64,000 nt of DNA from a bacterium. GTDB taxonomy: Bacteria > Latescibacterota > Latescibacteria > Latescibacterales > Latescibacteraceae. A program made the position numbers and the translations under genes. This document shows, in pieces, positions 45,496 through 54,080 of this stretch (the first letter of the stretch is position 1; every line of letters begins with the position of its first letter). Location of the stretch: positions 1-64,000 of the forward strand of contig JAJFUH010000050.1 of assembly GCA_021372535.1 (NCBI GenBank), in the 5' to 3' direction. The notes beneath the pieces are model-generated. The model saw only the letters and a list, made by a program, of their open reading frames with translations, was not told the DNA's origin and searched no databases.

Positions 45496-46498
45496 ATTCT
45501 CTCCTCAGTGTTTCCATTGCAGCCCTGGGCTCGATTCCGTTGACCAGAGAAGCGAGCGCCAGCCGGAGATTCTCCTGCTCGACAGCATATGCAGCCAGAA
45601 ATACGAGAACCTTTTCAGGTCCATATGGTATTCCCCTGTATTCAATCGCTTCATCACGGATCACTTCCTGGGTGCAGGCATCGATATTCTGACGCAGTTT
45701 CTCCGTTCCCTCGGCGCGGAGTTTCCTGAAAACGGTATCGGAAACCTTTCCCGCAAGCGCTTCGGCGGGATTTGATTCGGAGAGGAGCGCGGTATCCCGT
45801 ATCATGGCGGTATACATATCGGGCACGACAAACCACTTCTGGATCACCTCGGCAGGAGTGCCGTTCCAGCGGCTTCTCAGAACAGCGGTCCATGTCTGGA
45901 GCACGGCCATGGTACCGAGAAGGGTCGAGATCGATTGCTCCGGGGCCTGCGATGCAAGGCTGAGCCTGAGGGTACAGACCGCCGAATCGAGAAAGAGCGA
46001 TTTGCCAACCGCATCGGTAGTCTGGGGCGCTTCACGGCTTTTGAGCAGGGCTTTGTGAAGGGCGAGCGCTTCGGCTTCTTCGTGAGTCTCCGTCAGGGTG
46101 TCGAACGTGCTTTCGAGTTCAGCAGCCGACCCTCCCCGTGCACTGACACGGAGGAAAAGCGTCCTGAACACGATATACCGTTGCAAAACATCGAAAAATG
46201 AGACCAGAACGTGCGGCGGTGAATCATGTATGATGCCGTCTGTCAGGTCTTTACCGTAGGATGCAAGAAGACTCGCATAATCCTTTATCGATTCGTCCGA
46301 CGTGAAAAGCTGACGGTATTGCGTTTTCGCAAGCGACGAGCGTACATCGGACAGCGAGCGGCTCCTGAGCAGCCCTTCGAAAAAGTTCCGGTTGAGCAGA
46401 GCCGTTTCCAGTACGCTTATCCGCCCGCTTACATAGCTCCAGTCGGTGGCCGGTGTAGCCCGGAACGATGAACCGGTTTGTGTCATGTATTCATTCAT
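45488..46498 (-). CDS. atpC: V-type ATPase subunit C (AC39-like)
   Basis: A 336 aa all-helical subunit that caps the c-ring and connects it to the central stalk. It begins with DWSYVSGRISVLETALL, typical of the family, and continues with repeated helical segments in three related units; these proteins vary widely, so the match relies on the start motif, length and position in the operon. It overlaps the E gene by 4 bp and the F gene by 8 bp. Confidence 0.85.
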   Translation of the reverse strand: MNEYMTQTGSSFRATPATDWSYVSGRISVLETALLNRNFFEGLLRSRSLSDVRSSLAKTQYRQLFTSDESIKDYASLLASYGKDLTDGIIHDSPPHVLVSFFDVLQRYIVFRTLFLRVSARGGSAAELESTFDTLTETHEEAEALALHKALLKSREAPQTTDAVGKSLFLDSAVCTLRLSLASQAPEQSISTLLGTMAVLQTWTAVLRSRWNGTPAEVIQKWFVVPDMYTAMIRDTALLSESNPAEALAGKVSDTVFRKLRAEGTEKLRQNIDACTQEVIRDEAIEYRGIPYGPEKVLVFLAAYAVEQENLRLALASLVNGIEPRAAMETLRREYA

Positions 46499-47085
46499 GA
46501 TTCAAACAATTCCCTGGCAAGTTCGCCCGCTATTGATTCACGGAGCTCGTTGAGTTTTCTGTCGAGTGTGAAATCAACCATATAGGTATCTCCCTCGACG
46601 ATAAATCCTCTCGATATCCGGTTGTCGGCGCTGACAGAAGTAAATGTACCCTGAGGAGACCGACCGGAATTGATGCGTTTCAGAAATGCACCGTCCAGCA
46701 GGGCGGCATCGCGCGGATTCACCTTCAGCGTTCCGCTGATCTCCGGGGACAGGCTCTGTATCCATCCCTCGATCAGTTCAAGATATTCCTTTGCTTCAAG
46801 CGACTGAAGCTTTTCGGCAACGATCCCGAAAATATCATCGATCACCCGGTTTTTCGCCTGAAGAACCTCAAGCCGTCCCTCATGACGGGCAAGTCCTATC
46901 TGACGGGCGGTTTCACGGGCTGCTGCCGCTTCGGCCTGGTGGAGAGCCTCGTCGAGGGTTTTCTGGTTTTCTCCGCGAGACTGCGCCAGAAGTTCATCGC
47001 TTTCCCCACGGGCTTCTGCAAGAATTTTATCCGCGTCTGCCCGGGCATCGGTCGTGATCGCATTCTCAACTTTATCGAAACTCAT
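46495..47085 (-). CDS. atpE: V-type ATPase subunit E (peripheral stalk)
   Basis: A 196 aa subunit: an N-terminal long helix, Ala/Glu/Arg-rich (about residues 1-85), and a compact C-terminal alpha/beta domain with SRGFIVEGDTYMVDFTLD (about 152-170), which binds the top of the head. With the H-like subunit at 49792 it forms the stator stalk. It lies 24 bp downstream of the K gene and overlaps the C gene by 4 bp. Confidence 0.88.
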   Translation of the reverse strand: MSFDKVENAITTDARADADKILAEARGESDELLAQSRGENQKTLDEALHQAEAAAARETARQIGLARHEGRLEVLQAKNRVIDDIFGIVAEKLQSLEAKEYLELIEGWIQSLSPEISGTLKVNPRDAALLDGAFLKRINSGRSPQGTFTSVSADNRISRGFIVEGDTYMVDFTLDRKLNELRESIAGELARELFES

Positions 47086-47109
47086 TGTTCCTTCCTTTCC
47101 GCGGATTAA

Positions 47110-47637
47110 TTATCCCAGGCTGGAAAGCGGCGCAGTGAGCCAGAATGTCATGAGAATACCGATGAGGAGCGCGACAACCGCATAGGTTTCCACGAGTGCG
47201 GGAAAGAGTATGGCCCGGCCGCCTTCATCGGGCCTTTTGCCGACCAGATTGATCGAAGCCGCCGATGTCATTCCCTGGTTGATGGCGCTGATCAACTGGA
47301 CAACGCCGACACAGATACCTACAAAGAGGAGGCCTATTCCTATCGGAGGAGCGAGTTTGACTGCCTGATCGATCGATGCGATAAGATTGATTTTCATGGC
47401 AATGAAAATTGCACAGATAAAACCGTAAAATCCCTGCGTGCCGGGAAGGGCCATAAGGACAAGAAGCTTTCCGAACAGGTCGGGTTTTTCAGCAAGAACC
47501 CCCGCAGCCTGCGAACAGGCTATCCGGATTCCCATTGCACTTCCGACGCACCCTAACATAACCGCTGCCATTCCGCCAAGAACAGCCCAGCCTACCCCGG
47601 TATGAATGAAGTAGGTATTGATAAACTGCTCCCACAT
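47110..47637 (-). CDS. atpK: V-type ATPase subunit K (c-ring proteolipid) with a Na+-site pattern
   Basis: A 175 aa membrane protein of two hairpins, four transmembrane helices (duplicated c-subunit). The ion-carrying Glu is E150 in PALVETYA. The residues that form the sodium site in the Enterococcus hirae K subunit (Leu61, Thr64, Gln65, Gln110, Glu139) appear to correspond to L64, T67, Q68, Q121 and E150 here: ALPGTQG in the first hairpin and INQG before the second. The spacing Q121 to E150 is 29 residues, as in E. hirae. This supports Na+ rather than H+ as the coupling ion. The gap to the I gene is about 150 bp. Confidence 0.9.
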   Translation of the reverse strand: MWEQFINTYFIHTGVGWAVLGGMAAVMLGCVGSAMGIRIACSQAAGVLAEKPDLFGKLLVLMALPGTQGFYGFICAIFIAMKINLIASIDQAVKLAPPIGIGLLFVGICVGVVQLISAINQGMTSAASINLVGKRPDEGGRAILFPALVETYAVVALLIGILMTFWLTAPLSSLG

Positions 47638-47785
47638 TATAGTGTTCCTCCTTTTGAAAACCCTGCCTGAAAATATCAGGAGTGATATGAATTAATTCTC
47701 TCTATTATTATGGTGCATGACCTCAAATGCCTGGGATAAAGCCCGATCTTCATCATCGGGAGCGTCAGAAACTATTCACCGCCCT

Positions 47786-49795
47786 TTAATTCTCTGTCAG
47801 GTCGAGACGGCTGCTGCTGAATCCGAATGGTTTGAAGGGAACGCCGCCTCCCTCGTAAAACCTGCTGAACCATTCGAGCAGAATCAACCGCGCCGAATGT
47901 ACAAAGGCGCTCAGTATACTCATGACAAAATTGAAAACATGCCCGAATATGATCAAAGCAATAAATAACACCCAGCCCACATAGGGTATTTCTTTCAGCA
48001 TGCCGCCGATAATGTTGAATGACATGCCCACAACCGATGTCGTCATGCCGAGCGCCATCAATCGTGAATAGCTGATGACATCACCTACAAACGCCGTTGT
48101 GCCATAAGTGCCCATGATACCATACAGGCTGACCACACCGGCGATGAAACGCGGAACCAGCCCCTTCTGATCGCGACCCTGGGTGAGGACGAGGCCGATG
48201 GCGGCGATAATGAATAAGACGAGTGCCGGCATGGTGACCAGCCGCGGCCCTTTCATAACCAGAGAAAGCGCAAGAACGATCAGACTTATCAGATACACGA
48301 GCCACAGGACACCGTCATAGATGGACGATGCGATGTCCCCTCTCCGGAAGTCCCGGAGAAACCGCATGAATATCCCGTAAAGCTGATTGGTCACTCCGAT
48401 CCCGACAGCGATTCCGAGCGCTACTACCGGTTTCGTGAGCGGATCGAGCAGGCACAGCTTCAACCGCAGTTTATCGACAACGTTGCCTTCGCCAAAATAC
48501 ATGGGCAGATCGGCTCCCCAGCTTCCGACTGCAAAACCGAATATGACCGTACTGACACCGGCGTAGGTGAACAGCCTGAAGAACTGGACAAGCCCCTTCT
48601 GGTCACGGAACCGCTTCCTGAGCCACCATGCGAGAAGAATGAGCATGACGCCGTAGAGAACATCACCGTAGCAGATGCCGAAAAAGGTCAGGAATGACAG
48701 GGTAAGAAACGCTGTGGGGTCGATGCCGCGGTACGACGGCAGTCCGAACATCTTGACCAGAAGACCGGCGGGCCGCAGGAAATTGTTCCACGAAACGCTC
48801 ACCGGCGGCTCTTCGCCTTCGTAGGTCTGAACGGGGACAAATTCGGCTGACGGAAACTCAGCTTCAAGGCGCGCCCTGAATTCATCGATGCTGTTTGCCC
48901 TGATAAATCCCCGGACGGCGAACAGGTTGTTCGATGTCACCATGTGCTGCTGGTCGATAATACGGTTCCGCTCGCTCTCCCAGTAGATGTGGGTAAGCGT
49001 AGCCCTGTGTATCCATTCTTTCGAGAGATTTGCTCCTTGTTCACGGAGTTCCTTTTCCCGTGACCGTGCGGTCTGTATCTGCTCTTCGAGCGATGCGATG
49101 GCTTCGGTTACCGTTCCCTGAATCGGGGGAAGGACAATTTCACGGAGGCTGTAATCGATGATGATTTCATTCAGTGATTCCGACAGGGCGGGAGGAGCGA
49201 CCATGATATAGATTGTCGTGTTGCCTCTGACGGAGAGTTGTTCGACATGAATATTCTGCTCGGAAAGACGGGTGTCGTTCAGAAACGATTTCTGTGCCTG
49301 ACCGGTCACTCCGACAAGGTGGAAAACGACATGGTTGACCGCTCTCAGCCGGCTGATGTCCACTTTAAGAACATCGAGCTCGCCGAGCCTGTCACGTTCC
49401 GCGGCAAGATGTATGCGCTGCTCTTCGGCTGATTCGATATCGCTCTGGAGTTTCTGGCAGGCGGATGCAAGTGAGTCGGGATCGACCGCATCGGCGGCTT
49501 CCTTTATCTCACAGGAAGATGCGAGCATCCGGACGGGGAACAGGCTTTCCAGAAAATCTCCGGGAGTCTTGTGAATTTCGCGGAGAAAATCGACTACCCC
49601 CTGGAGTTTTGACGCCTGAATATCGGCATGAGAAGAATCCTCCTCGATCGGGCTGAAACGTTCGGACCAGTTCTCGGGGGTCTCCCTGAATTCATCGATA
49701 TGGACCTGGCGCTCCCGGTACAGCCATTCGACAAACCTGTCGCGGTGGCTTGACGGAACGAGCAAAAGAATGCTTTCCATCCGCTCGATACTCAT
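47786..49795 (-). CDS. atpI: V-type ATPase subunit I (a-type stator subunit)
   Basis: A 669 aa two-part subunit. Residues about 1-345 are the cytoplasmic helical part holding the stator stalks; the C-terminal half has seven to eight transmembrane helices that form the ion half-channels. FFGICYGDVLYG (near residues 377-388) and the late TSVVGMSFNIIGGML region with GHVFN are typical. The conserved Arg that contacts the c-ring Glu is expected in YSRLMALGMTT. The start overlaps the end of the H-like gene by 4 bp. Confidence 0.9.
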   Translation of the reverse strand: MSIERMESILLLVPSSHRDRFVEWLYRERQVHIDEFRETPENWSERFSPIEEDSSHADIQASKLQGVVDFLREIHKTPGDFLESLFPVRMLASSCEIKEAADAVDPDSLASACQKLQSDIESAEEQRIHLAAERDRLGELDVLKVDISRLRAVNHVVFHLVGVTGQAQKSFLNDTRLSEQNIHVEQLSVRGNTTIYIMVAPPALSESLNEIIIDYSLREIVLPPIQGTVTEAIASLEEQIQTARSREKELREQGANLSKEWIHRATLTHIYWESERNRIIDQQHMVTSNNLFAVRGFIRANSIDEFRARLEAEFPSAEFVPVQTYEGEEPPVSVSWNNFLRPAGLLVKMFGLPSYRGIDPTAFLTLSFLTFFGICYGDVLYGVMLILLAWWLRKRFRDQKGLVQFFRLFTYAGVSTVIFGFAVGSWGADLPMYFGEGNVVDKLRLKLCLLDPLTKPVVALGIAVGIGVTNQLYGIFMRFLRDFRRGDIASSIYDGVLWLVYLISLIVLALSLVMKGPRLVTMPALVLFIIAAIGLVLTQGRDQKGLVPRFIAGVVSLYGIMGTYGTTAFVGDVISYSRLMALGMTTSVVGMSFNIIGGMLKEIPYVGWVLFIALIIFGHVFNFVMSILSAFVHSARLILLEWFSRFYEGGGVPFKPFGFSSSRLDLTEN

Positions 49796-50118
49796 GGTGT
49801 GCTTCCCTTTATCCTGGAGATAATACGGTTTACGCTGCGGTCTACCGATTCGCGGGGGAGATTTTTAACCGATTCCGCCATCGTTTTATATTCTTTCCGT
49901 ACACGGTCAAGTTCTTCATCACGTTTCCGGGCGGCATCGTCATTGATTCGGGTGGTTTTTTCGGCTATCTGCTTCTGTAAAGCCAGTTTCTCATCTTCTA
50001 TACGCTTGAGAGTATCCTGTTTGATTCTGCCGGCTTCGGCGTGTGCTTCGGAACGGATATTCTCAGCCTTTGAATCGAGATCGATTATTCTGGAAATTAT
50101 GTTTTCGGCTGAATGCAT
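49792..50118 (-). CDS. V-type ATPase subunit H/G-like (peripheral stalk)
   Basis: A 108 aa subunit, almost entirely one long amphipathic helix with many Lys, Glu, Arg and Ala, as in the G/H subunits that pair with E in the peripheral stalk. It is the first gene of the operon. The start follows a GGAGACCGCCCC ribosome site. It overlaps the I gene by 4 bp. Small coiled-coil subunits vary greatly, so the assignment rests mainly on its composition, length and position. Confidence 0.75.
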   Translation of the reverse strand: MHSAENIISRIIDLDSKAENIRSEAHAEAGRIKQDTLKRIEDEKLALQKQIAEKTTRINDDAARKRDEELDRVRKEYKTMAESVKNLPRESVDRSVNRIISRIKGSTP

Positions 50119-50632
50119 GGGGCGGTCTCCTGTAAAACTTCAAATGAGATTTAAAACCTACACGAGACGGGGAAAGAATATGTATTGTACTTGCAATTCA
50201 TATATTCTTGATAATTAATCGATATATGTTCAATTAATACCAAAAATTAACAATTCCTGCTAATATAATTGATGATATGAATTGAGGTCAAGATAATTTC
50301 TGGTAAATATTTGATAGTTTTTTCCGGTTGTATTTTGCTATACGAATGCAGGAAATAACTACACCACAAAGACACAGGAAACACGATACGGAATTGTCAG
50401 AAAAAGTGAAAACCCGCTATAATCAGTTTAATCCGCTAAAATCCGCTTTCAATTATCCGATCGAAACCTTTTAATAATTCTCTTTCACATGCACTGATCC
50501 CTGATATAATGCTTTTCTTCCCTCTCCTGTTTACGGGAGAGAGACCGAGAGTCAGAGTAATAATTCTACGAAATTCAGTACGAATTTTCTGCGGAGACTG
50601 AATAGAAAAAGAGTATAGAGCAGGCACCGGTA
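50119..50632. repeat. V-ATPase upstream region with reversed composite repeat
   Basis: The gap should hold the V-ATPase promoter (read on the minus strand). I see no convincing -35/-10 pair. Positions about 50355-50455 carry a reversed copy of the composite repeat ('ccacaaagacacaggaaaca' and, after about 45 bases, 'taatccgctaaaatccgctt'). Confidence 0.5.
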
Positions 50633-51892
50633 TCATGACCGGTTTTTAGCGCGTTTCGTGAATATCGTTTCGTTCGTTACGAGAGGTCTTGCACGGAAGC
50701 CGATGCTCAATATATACCCGAGCGTGATATACAGAAACATCAGGCCGCTTCGGAGACCGAACATATCGCCGAGTCCTCCGATAATGAGGGGAACGACTGC
50801 ACCCCCGACGATTCCCGTGCATAAAATCCCCGATACCGCGCCGTGATGTTCTTTCAGAGAGTTCAAGCCGAGGGAAAATATGATTGACCACATCGACGAA
50901 GCGAAGAATCCCACGAGGGGGAAAGCATAGAGGGAAACCTGAGCAGGGCCGAAAAGAGCGGCGGTCAGGCACCCGGTCGCGCCGGCCGAAAAGATGATGA
51001 GCACGGTTCTGCTGTCGAGGATTTTAAGGAGAATGAGCCCGAGCACGGTGCCCGCGGTAAAGAGTCCCCAGAACCATGAAACCGCCTTTGCGCCGGTTAT
51101 ATGAGGATCGAAACCATGATAGACGGCGAGGAATTTCGATATCCAGTTTGCGACACCCTGCTCGGTGCCGACATAGGCGAAAATTCCGATAAAAAACATG
51201 ATGACGGTGGTGTTCTTCAGGAGGTTACGGCTTTTTTCCCACGATCCGACACGTTCATCGTCCTTCAGCTCGACAGACGGAAGTTTAATCAGCACCATGA
51301 CGAGGAGCATCGCAAGCGAGATAACAGCGAATATCCAGTATATCGAAATCCATGCCAGGCCCGGTGGCACAACCTTCGACAGGAATGATATAAGAGCGTT
51401 GCCGGGTGCGGCATTCCCTGAAAGGCGGGTGACCAGATACGAATAGACCCGGGGACTGATATAGGAGGCCGAACCGAATACGAGCTGTACCATGACCATG
51501 TTGAAAGCATAATGCTCTTCTCCGCCGGCAACCCTCAGAAGGGGATTGAGTGTCACCTGGAGCATGGTCATTCCGGCACCGATCAAGAAGAGCGAAATCA
51601 TGGCGATCCGGAAGTCTGCGAACAGGGCGAAAATGAGGGCGCCCGCGAAAGCGACGGAAAAAGATGCCACAAGGACTGGTTTCTCATGGAACCGTTCGAC
51701 ACCGAAGCCGGATGGTATTGACATGAATCCGTACGCAAGAAAAAAGGAAAAGGGCAGGAGGGCGGCCAGAGTCAGGTTGAGCTTGAAACTGTCGATGATA
51801 TCGGGAATAATCGGGCCGAGAATGTTTGTGAGGAACGAAATAACGAAAAATACAACAAGAATGAGAAAAACAAGGCCGCGATACCGTTTCAT
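50633..51892 (-). CDS. MFS sugar transporter (FucP-like)
   Basis: A 419 aa inner-membrane major facilitator superfamily permease with twelve hydrophobic segments in two halves. The FFLAYGFMSIPSGFGVER stretch near residues 51-68 is the motif of the fucose/glucose/galactose (FHS) branch. Probably a proton-coupled uptake system for a sugar or amino sugar. It follows the SIS gene by 30 bp, the same direction as the SIS and ROK genes, so the three form a short operon. Confidence 0.83.
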   Translation of the reverse strand: MKRYRGLVFLILVVFFVISFLTNILGPIIPDIIDSFKLNLTLAALLPFSFFLAYGFMSIPSGFGVERFHEKPVLVASFSVAFAGALIFALFADFRIAMISLFLIGAGMTMLQVTLNPLLRVAGGEEHYAFNMVMVQLVFGSASYISPRVYSYLVTRLSGNAAPGNALISFLSKVVPPGLAWISIYWIFAVISLAMLLVMVLIKLPSVELKDDERVGSWEKSRNLLKNTTVIMFFIGIFAYVGTEQGVANWISKFLAVYHGFDPHITGAKAVSWFWGLFTAGTVLGLILLKILDSRTVLIIFSAGATGCLTAALFGPAQVSLYAFPLVGFFASSMWSIIFSLGLNSLKEHHGAVSGILCTGIVGGAVVPLIIGGLGDMFGLRSGLMFLYITLGYILSIGFRARPLVTNETIFTKRAKNRS

Positions 51893-51922
51893 GACATTTG
51901 CCTTCGGGCGGATGGTAGTGTG

Positions 51923-52978
51923 TTATTCCCGTGCGGTGATTTTTTGTATGTGACGGAATATCCCGGCTTCCCTGCCTCTCCTTTTCGCCGTTTCATGAAT
52001 GAATAAACCGCTGAGAGGTGCGCACAGCATTGAAAAGAACCGTGGATCGGGACATTTGATTGATACCGGCAGCATGTTTGAACATTCAACATCCGGTTTT
52101 TCCTCGTCGGTAATGAGGAGTACCCTGCTTCCGTATTGTGCGAGATCCTTCGCCAGATTCACCGTAAGCTCCCATTGATTCACCCGCGAAGCTATACAGA
52201 CGGCATAGTGGCCGTTCCCGGCCATCTCGATGGGGCCGTGCCTGAAAAGCCCCGCCGAAAGCGCCTCGGTGAATATTCCCGCGCCCTCTTTCAGGGTCAA
52301 AGCCCACTGCCGGGCGGTAACGAGGTCGCTTCCCCGGGCTATGAGGTGAAGTGAGTCGAAGCCTCCGAAGAAGCTCACCGCGCTCTGTGCAAGCTCACTG
52401 GTCGCTTCGAGTGTATTCTCCATGATATCGGCCGTTTCACGGATTCCCCGGATGACTTTACCCGGCTCTTTCGACAGTATGGACTCGGCAAGCAGGAGCA
52501 GCACTGCGAGGGTGTTGGTATATGTCTTTGTGGAAATGGAAGCTTCGTCACCGGCTTGGAGGGGAAGAACGAAATCGGAGTTCATGCCCATGAAACTGGC
52601 GGTGTTATTGACAATCGAGACGGTGCTTATCCTGCCTTTCAGCGCCCCGACCGCCTGCTTTGTCTCCGCGCTCTCTCCGGACTGGGAGACCGCGACAAGG
52701 AGTTCGTCGCCGTGAAAGCAATCAAGGCCGAAGTGAATGAGTTCCCCGGCGTCGTGGATTTCAATGTCCGGTACGATTCCCGCGAGCTCCCTGACGAGTA
52801 AGTACGGAGCATAGAGCGATGTGCCCATTCCGGTGAATACAATCTTTCGCTTCGACCGGGCTGTTTCCGCAACTGCCGTCAGGAGGGAGTACCCCTCGCG
52901 AGAACTGTAAAAATCCGCTGCCTTTCTGAGCGCATCGGGCTGCATCCTGATTTCTCTCACAAACCGTGTGTCATCCAT
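51923..52978 (-). CDS. Double SIS-domain protein (GlmS C-terminal/AgaS-like)
   Basis: A 351 aa cytoplasmic protein with two sugar isomerase (SIS) domains. The first contains GMGTSLYAPYLL and AVSQSGESAET, the phosphosugar-binding Ser/Thr loops of GlmS-type isomerases; the second begins around HLIARGSDLVTARQW. No glutaminase domain is present, so it is not GlmS but could be a deaminating or isomerising enzyme for a phosphorylated amino sugar, like AgaS or the FrlB/NagB-II group. It overlaps the ROK kinase gene by 8 bp. Together with the permease it suggests uptake, phosphorylation and isomerisation or deamination. Confidence 0.8.
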   Translation of the reverse strand: MDDTRFVREIRMQPDALRKAADFYSSREGYSLLTAVAETARSKRKIVFTGMGTSLYAPYLLVRELAGIVPDIEIHDAGELIHFGLDCFHGDELLVAVSQSGESAETKQAVGALKGRISTVSIVNNTASFMGMNSDFVLPLQAGDEASISTKTYTNTLAVLLLLAESILSKEPGKVIRGIRETADIMENTLEATSELAQSAVSFFGGFDSLHLIARGSDLVTARQWALTLKEGAGIFTEALSAGLFRHGPIEMAGNGHYAVCIASRVNQWELTVNLAKDLAQYGSRVLLITDEEKPDVECSNMLPVSIKCPDPRFFSMLCAPLSGLFIHETAKRRGREAGIFRHIQKITARE

Positions 52979-53846
52979 ATACTGTCTCCTCGATCAGTGC
53001 AGCCGCACCGAGTATCGCTGCTCTGCTCGACAGCGCTGCGGGAACAATTTTACGGGGCGCATCCTTACCCCATGACTTTTCGACATTTCTCGCCATACCG
53101 TCTCGGAATGCATCGAATGCTTTTGCGATTCCGCCGCCAATGGCGATCCTTTCCGGGTCGAGGGTCGAGAGAATCATGACCATGACCGCACCCACCGTTT
53201 CGCCGTAACGGTCGAAAATTTCTCCGGCCTGCTTGTCGCCGTCACGATAACGCTCGTAAAGCGCGGATGGTTCGATGTCGCTTCCGGTGATTGATTTACA
53301 GATCGCTTTCAGTCCCCGGAGACCGACCCGGTCCTCGAGCATGAGGCCGTCATTCCATGGAATGTTCCAGATTTCGCCCTCGCCGTATGAGCTTCCCCGG
53401 TAGATTTTCCCGTCGACAATAATACCGCACCCGAGCCCTGTTCCGAGTGTGATGCAGATACAGTGACTGCATCCTTTCAGGGCGCCGGCACGGTGTTCTC
53501 CGAGGGCCATGCACCGCGCATCGTTCTCGAGAGAGACCGGAACGTGAAAGTGATCCGTGAGGCGTGATTTCAAGGGGTAGCTTTCGAGAGCCGGGATGTT
53601 TGCAACGAGGAAAAGCGCATCGCTTTCGGGACCCGCCGGGTTGGGAACACCGATCCCAATGCCCTGTATTCTGTGTCCGTTGGCGACATCTCCGATAAGA
53701 CCGGCGATGGTTCCGCAGATTTCGTCTGCCGTTCGGTCGGGACAGGTCGGAACGGTTTTTTCGGTAAGTATCTTTGAGTCGGCGACGGCGCCTGCGGTTA
53801 TCGTCGTTCCGCCGAGATCGACACCGACAAATGTTTTATCTGCCAT
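52971..53846 (-). CDS. ROK-family sugar kinase without the usual zinc motif
   Basis: A 291 aa ROK protein. It begins DLGGTTITAGAV (ATP phosphate loop), has ENDARCMALGE (catalytic Asp) and LGTGLGCGIIVDG. The expected zinc site (GHxxxxxxxxxCxCGxxGCxE) is missing: after GEGEIW comes NIPWND, with no cysteine cluster. It may still be a kinase, since some ROK enzymes lack zinc, but substrate range may differ. There is no N-terminal DNA-binding domain, so it is not a NagC-type repressor. It is the first gene of the short MFS/SIS/ROK operon. Confidence 0.8.
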   Translation of the reverse strand: MADKTFVGVDLGGTTITAGAVADSKILTEKTVPTCPDRTADEICGTIAGLIGDVANGHRIQGIGIGVPNPAGPESDALFLVANIPALESYPLKSRLTDHFHVPVSLENDARCMALGEHRAGALKGCSHCICITLGTGLGCGIIVDGKIYRGSSYGEGEIWNIPWNDGLMLEDRVGLRGLKAICKSITGSDIEPSALYERYRDGDKQAGEIFDRYGETVGAVMVMILSTLDPERIAIGGGIAKAFDAFRDGMARNVEKSWGKDAPRKIVPAALSSRAAILGAAALIEETVYG

Positions 53847-54080
53847 AAAGTACCCGAGTAAAATAATTACACTATATAGAATGATATATTCCCGTACGGA
53901 GATTTGAAAAATTCATCTCCGCAGTTTTGTACGGGTAACGATAATACAATGAGCAGAGGAAATCAAATAAATACCGTTATCAGAATTGACTGTCTTTCCA
54001 AAAATACGTATACTGAATCACATTCGGGTATTATTGATGAAATATTCGCTTCCATTATAAGACATGACAAGGATAACTCA
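53847..54080. promoter_or_regulatory. Divergent promoter region
   Basis: This 234 bp region lies between the minus-strand ROK operon and the plus-strand dipeptidase, so it must hold both promoters. I see no clear boxes or operator. The dipeptidase frame is open back to a TTG at 53904, but no ribosome site is found there. Confidence 0.35.
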
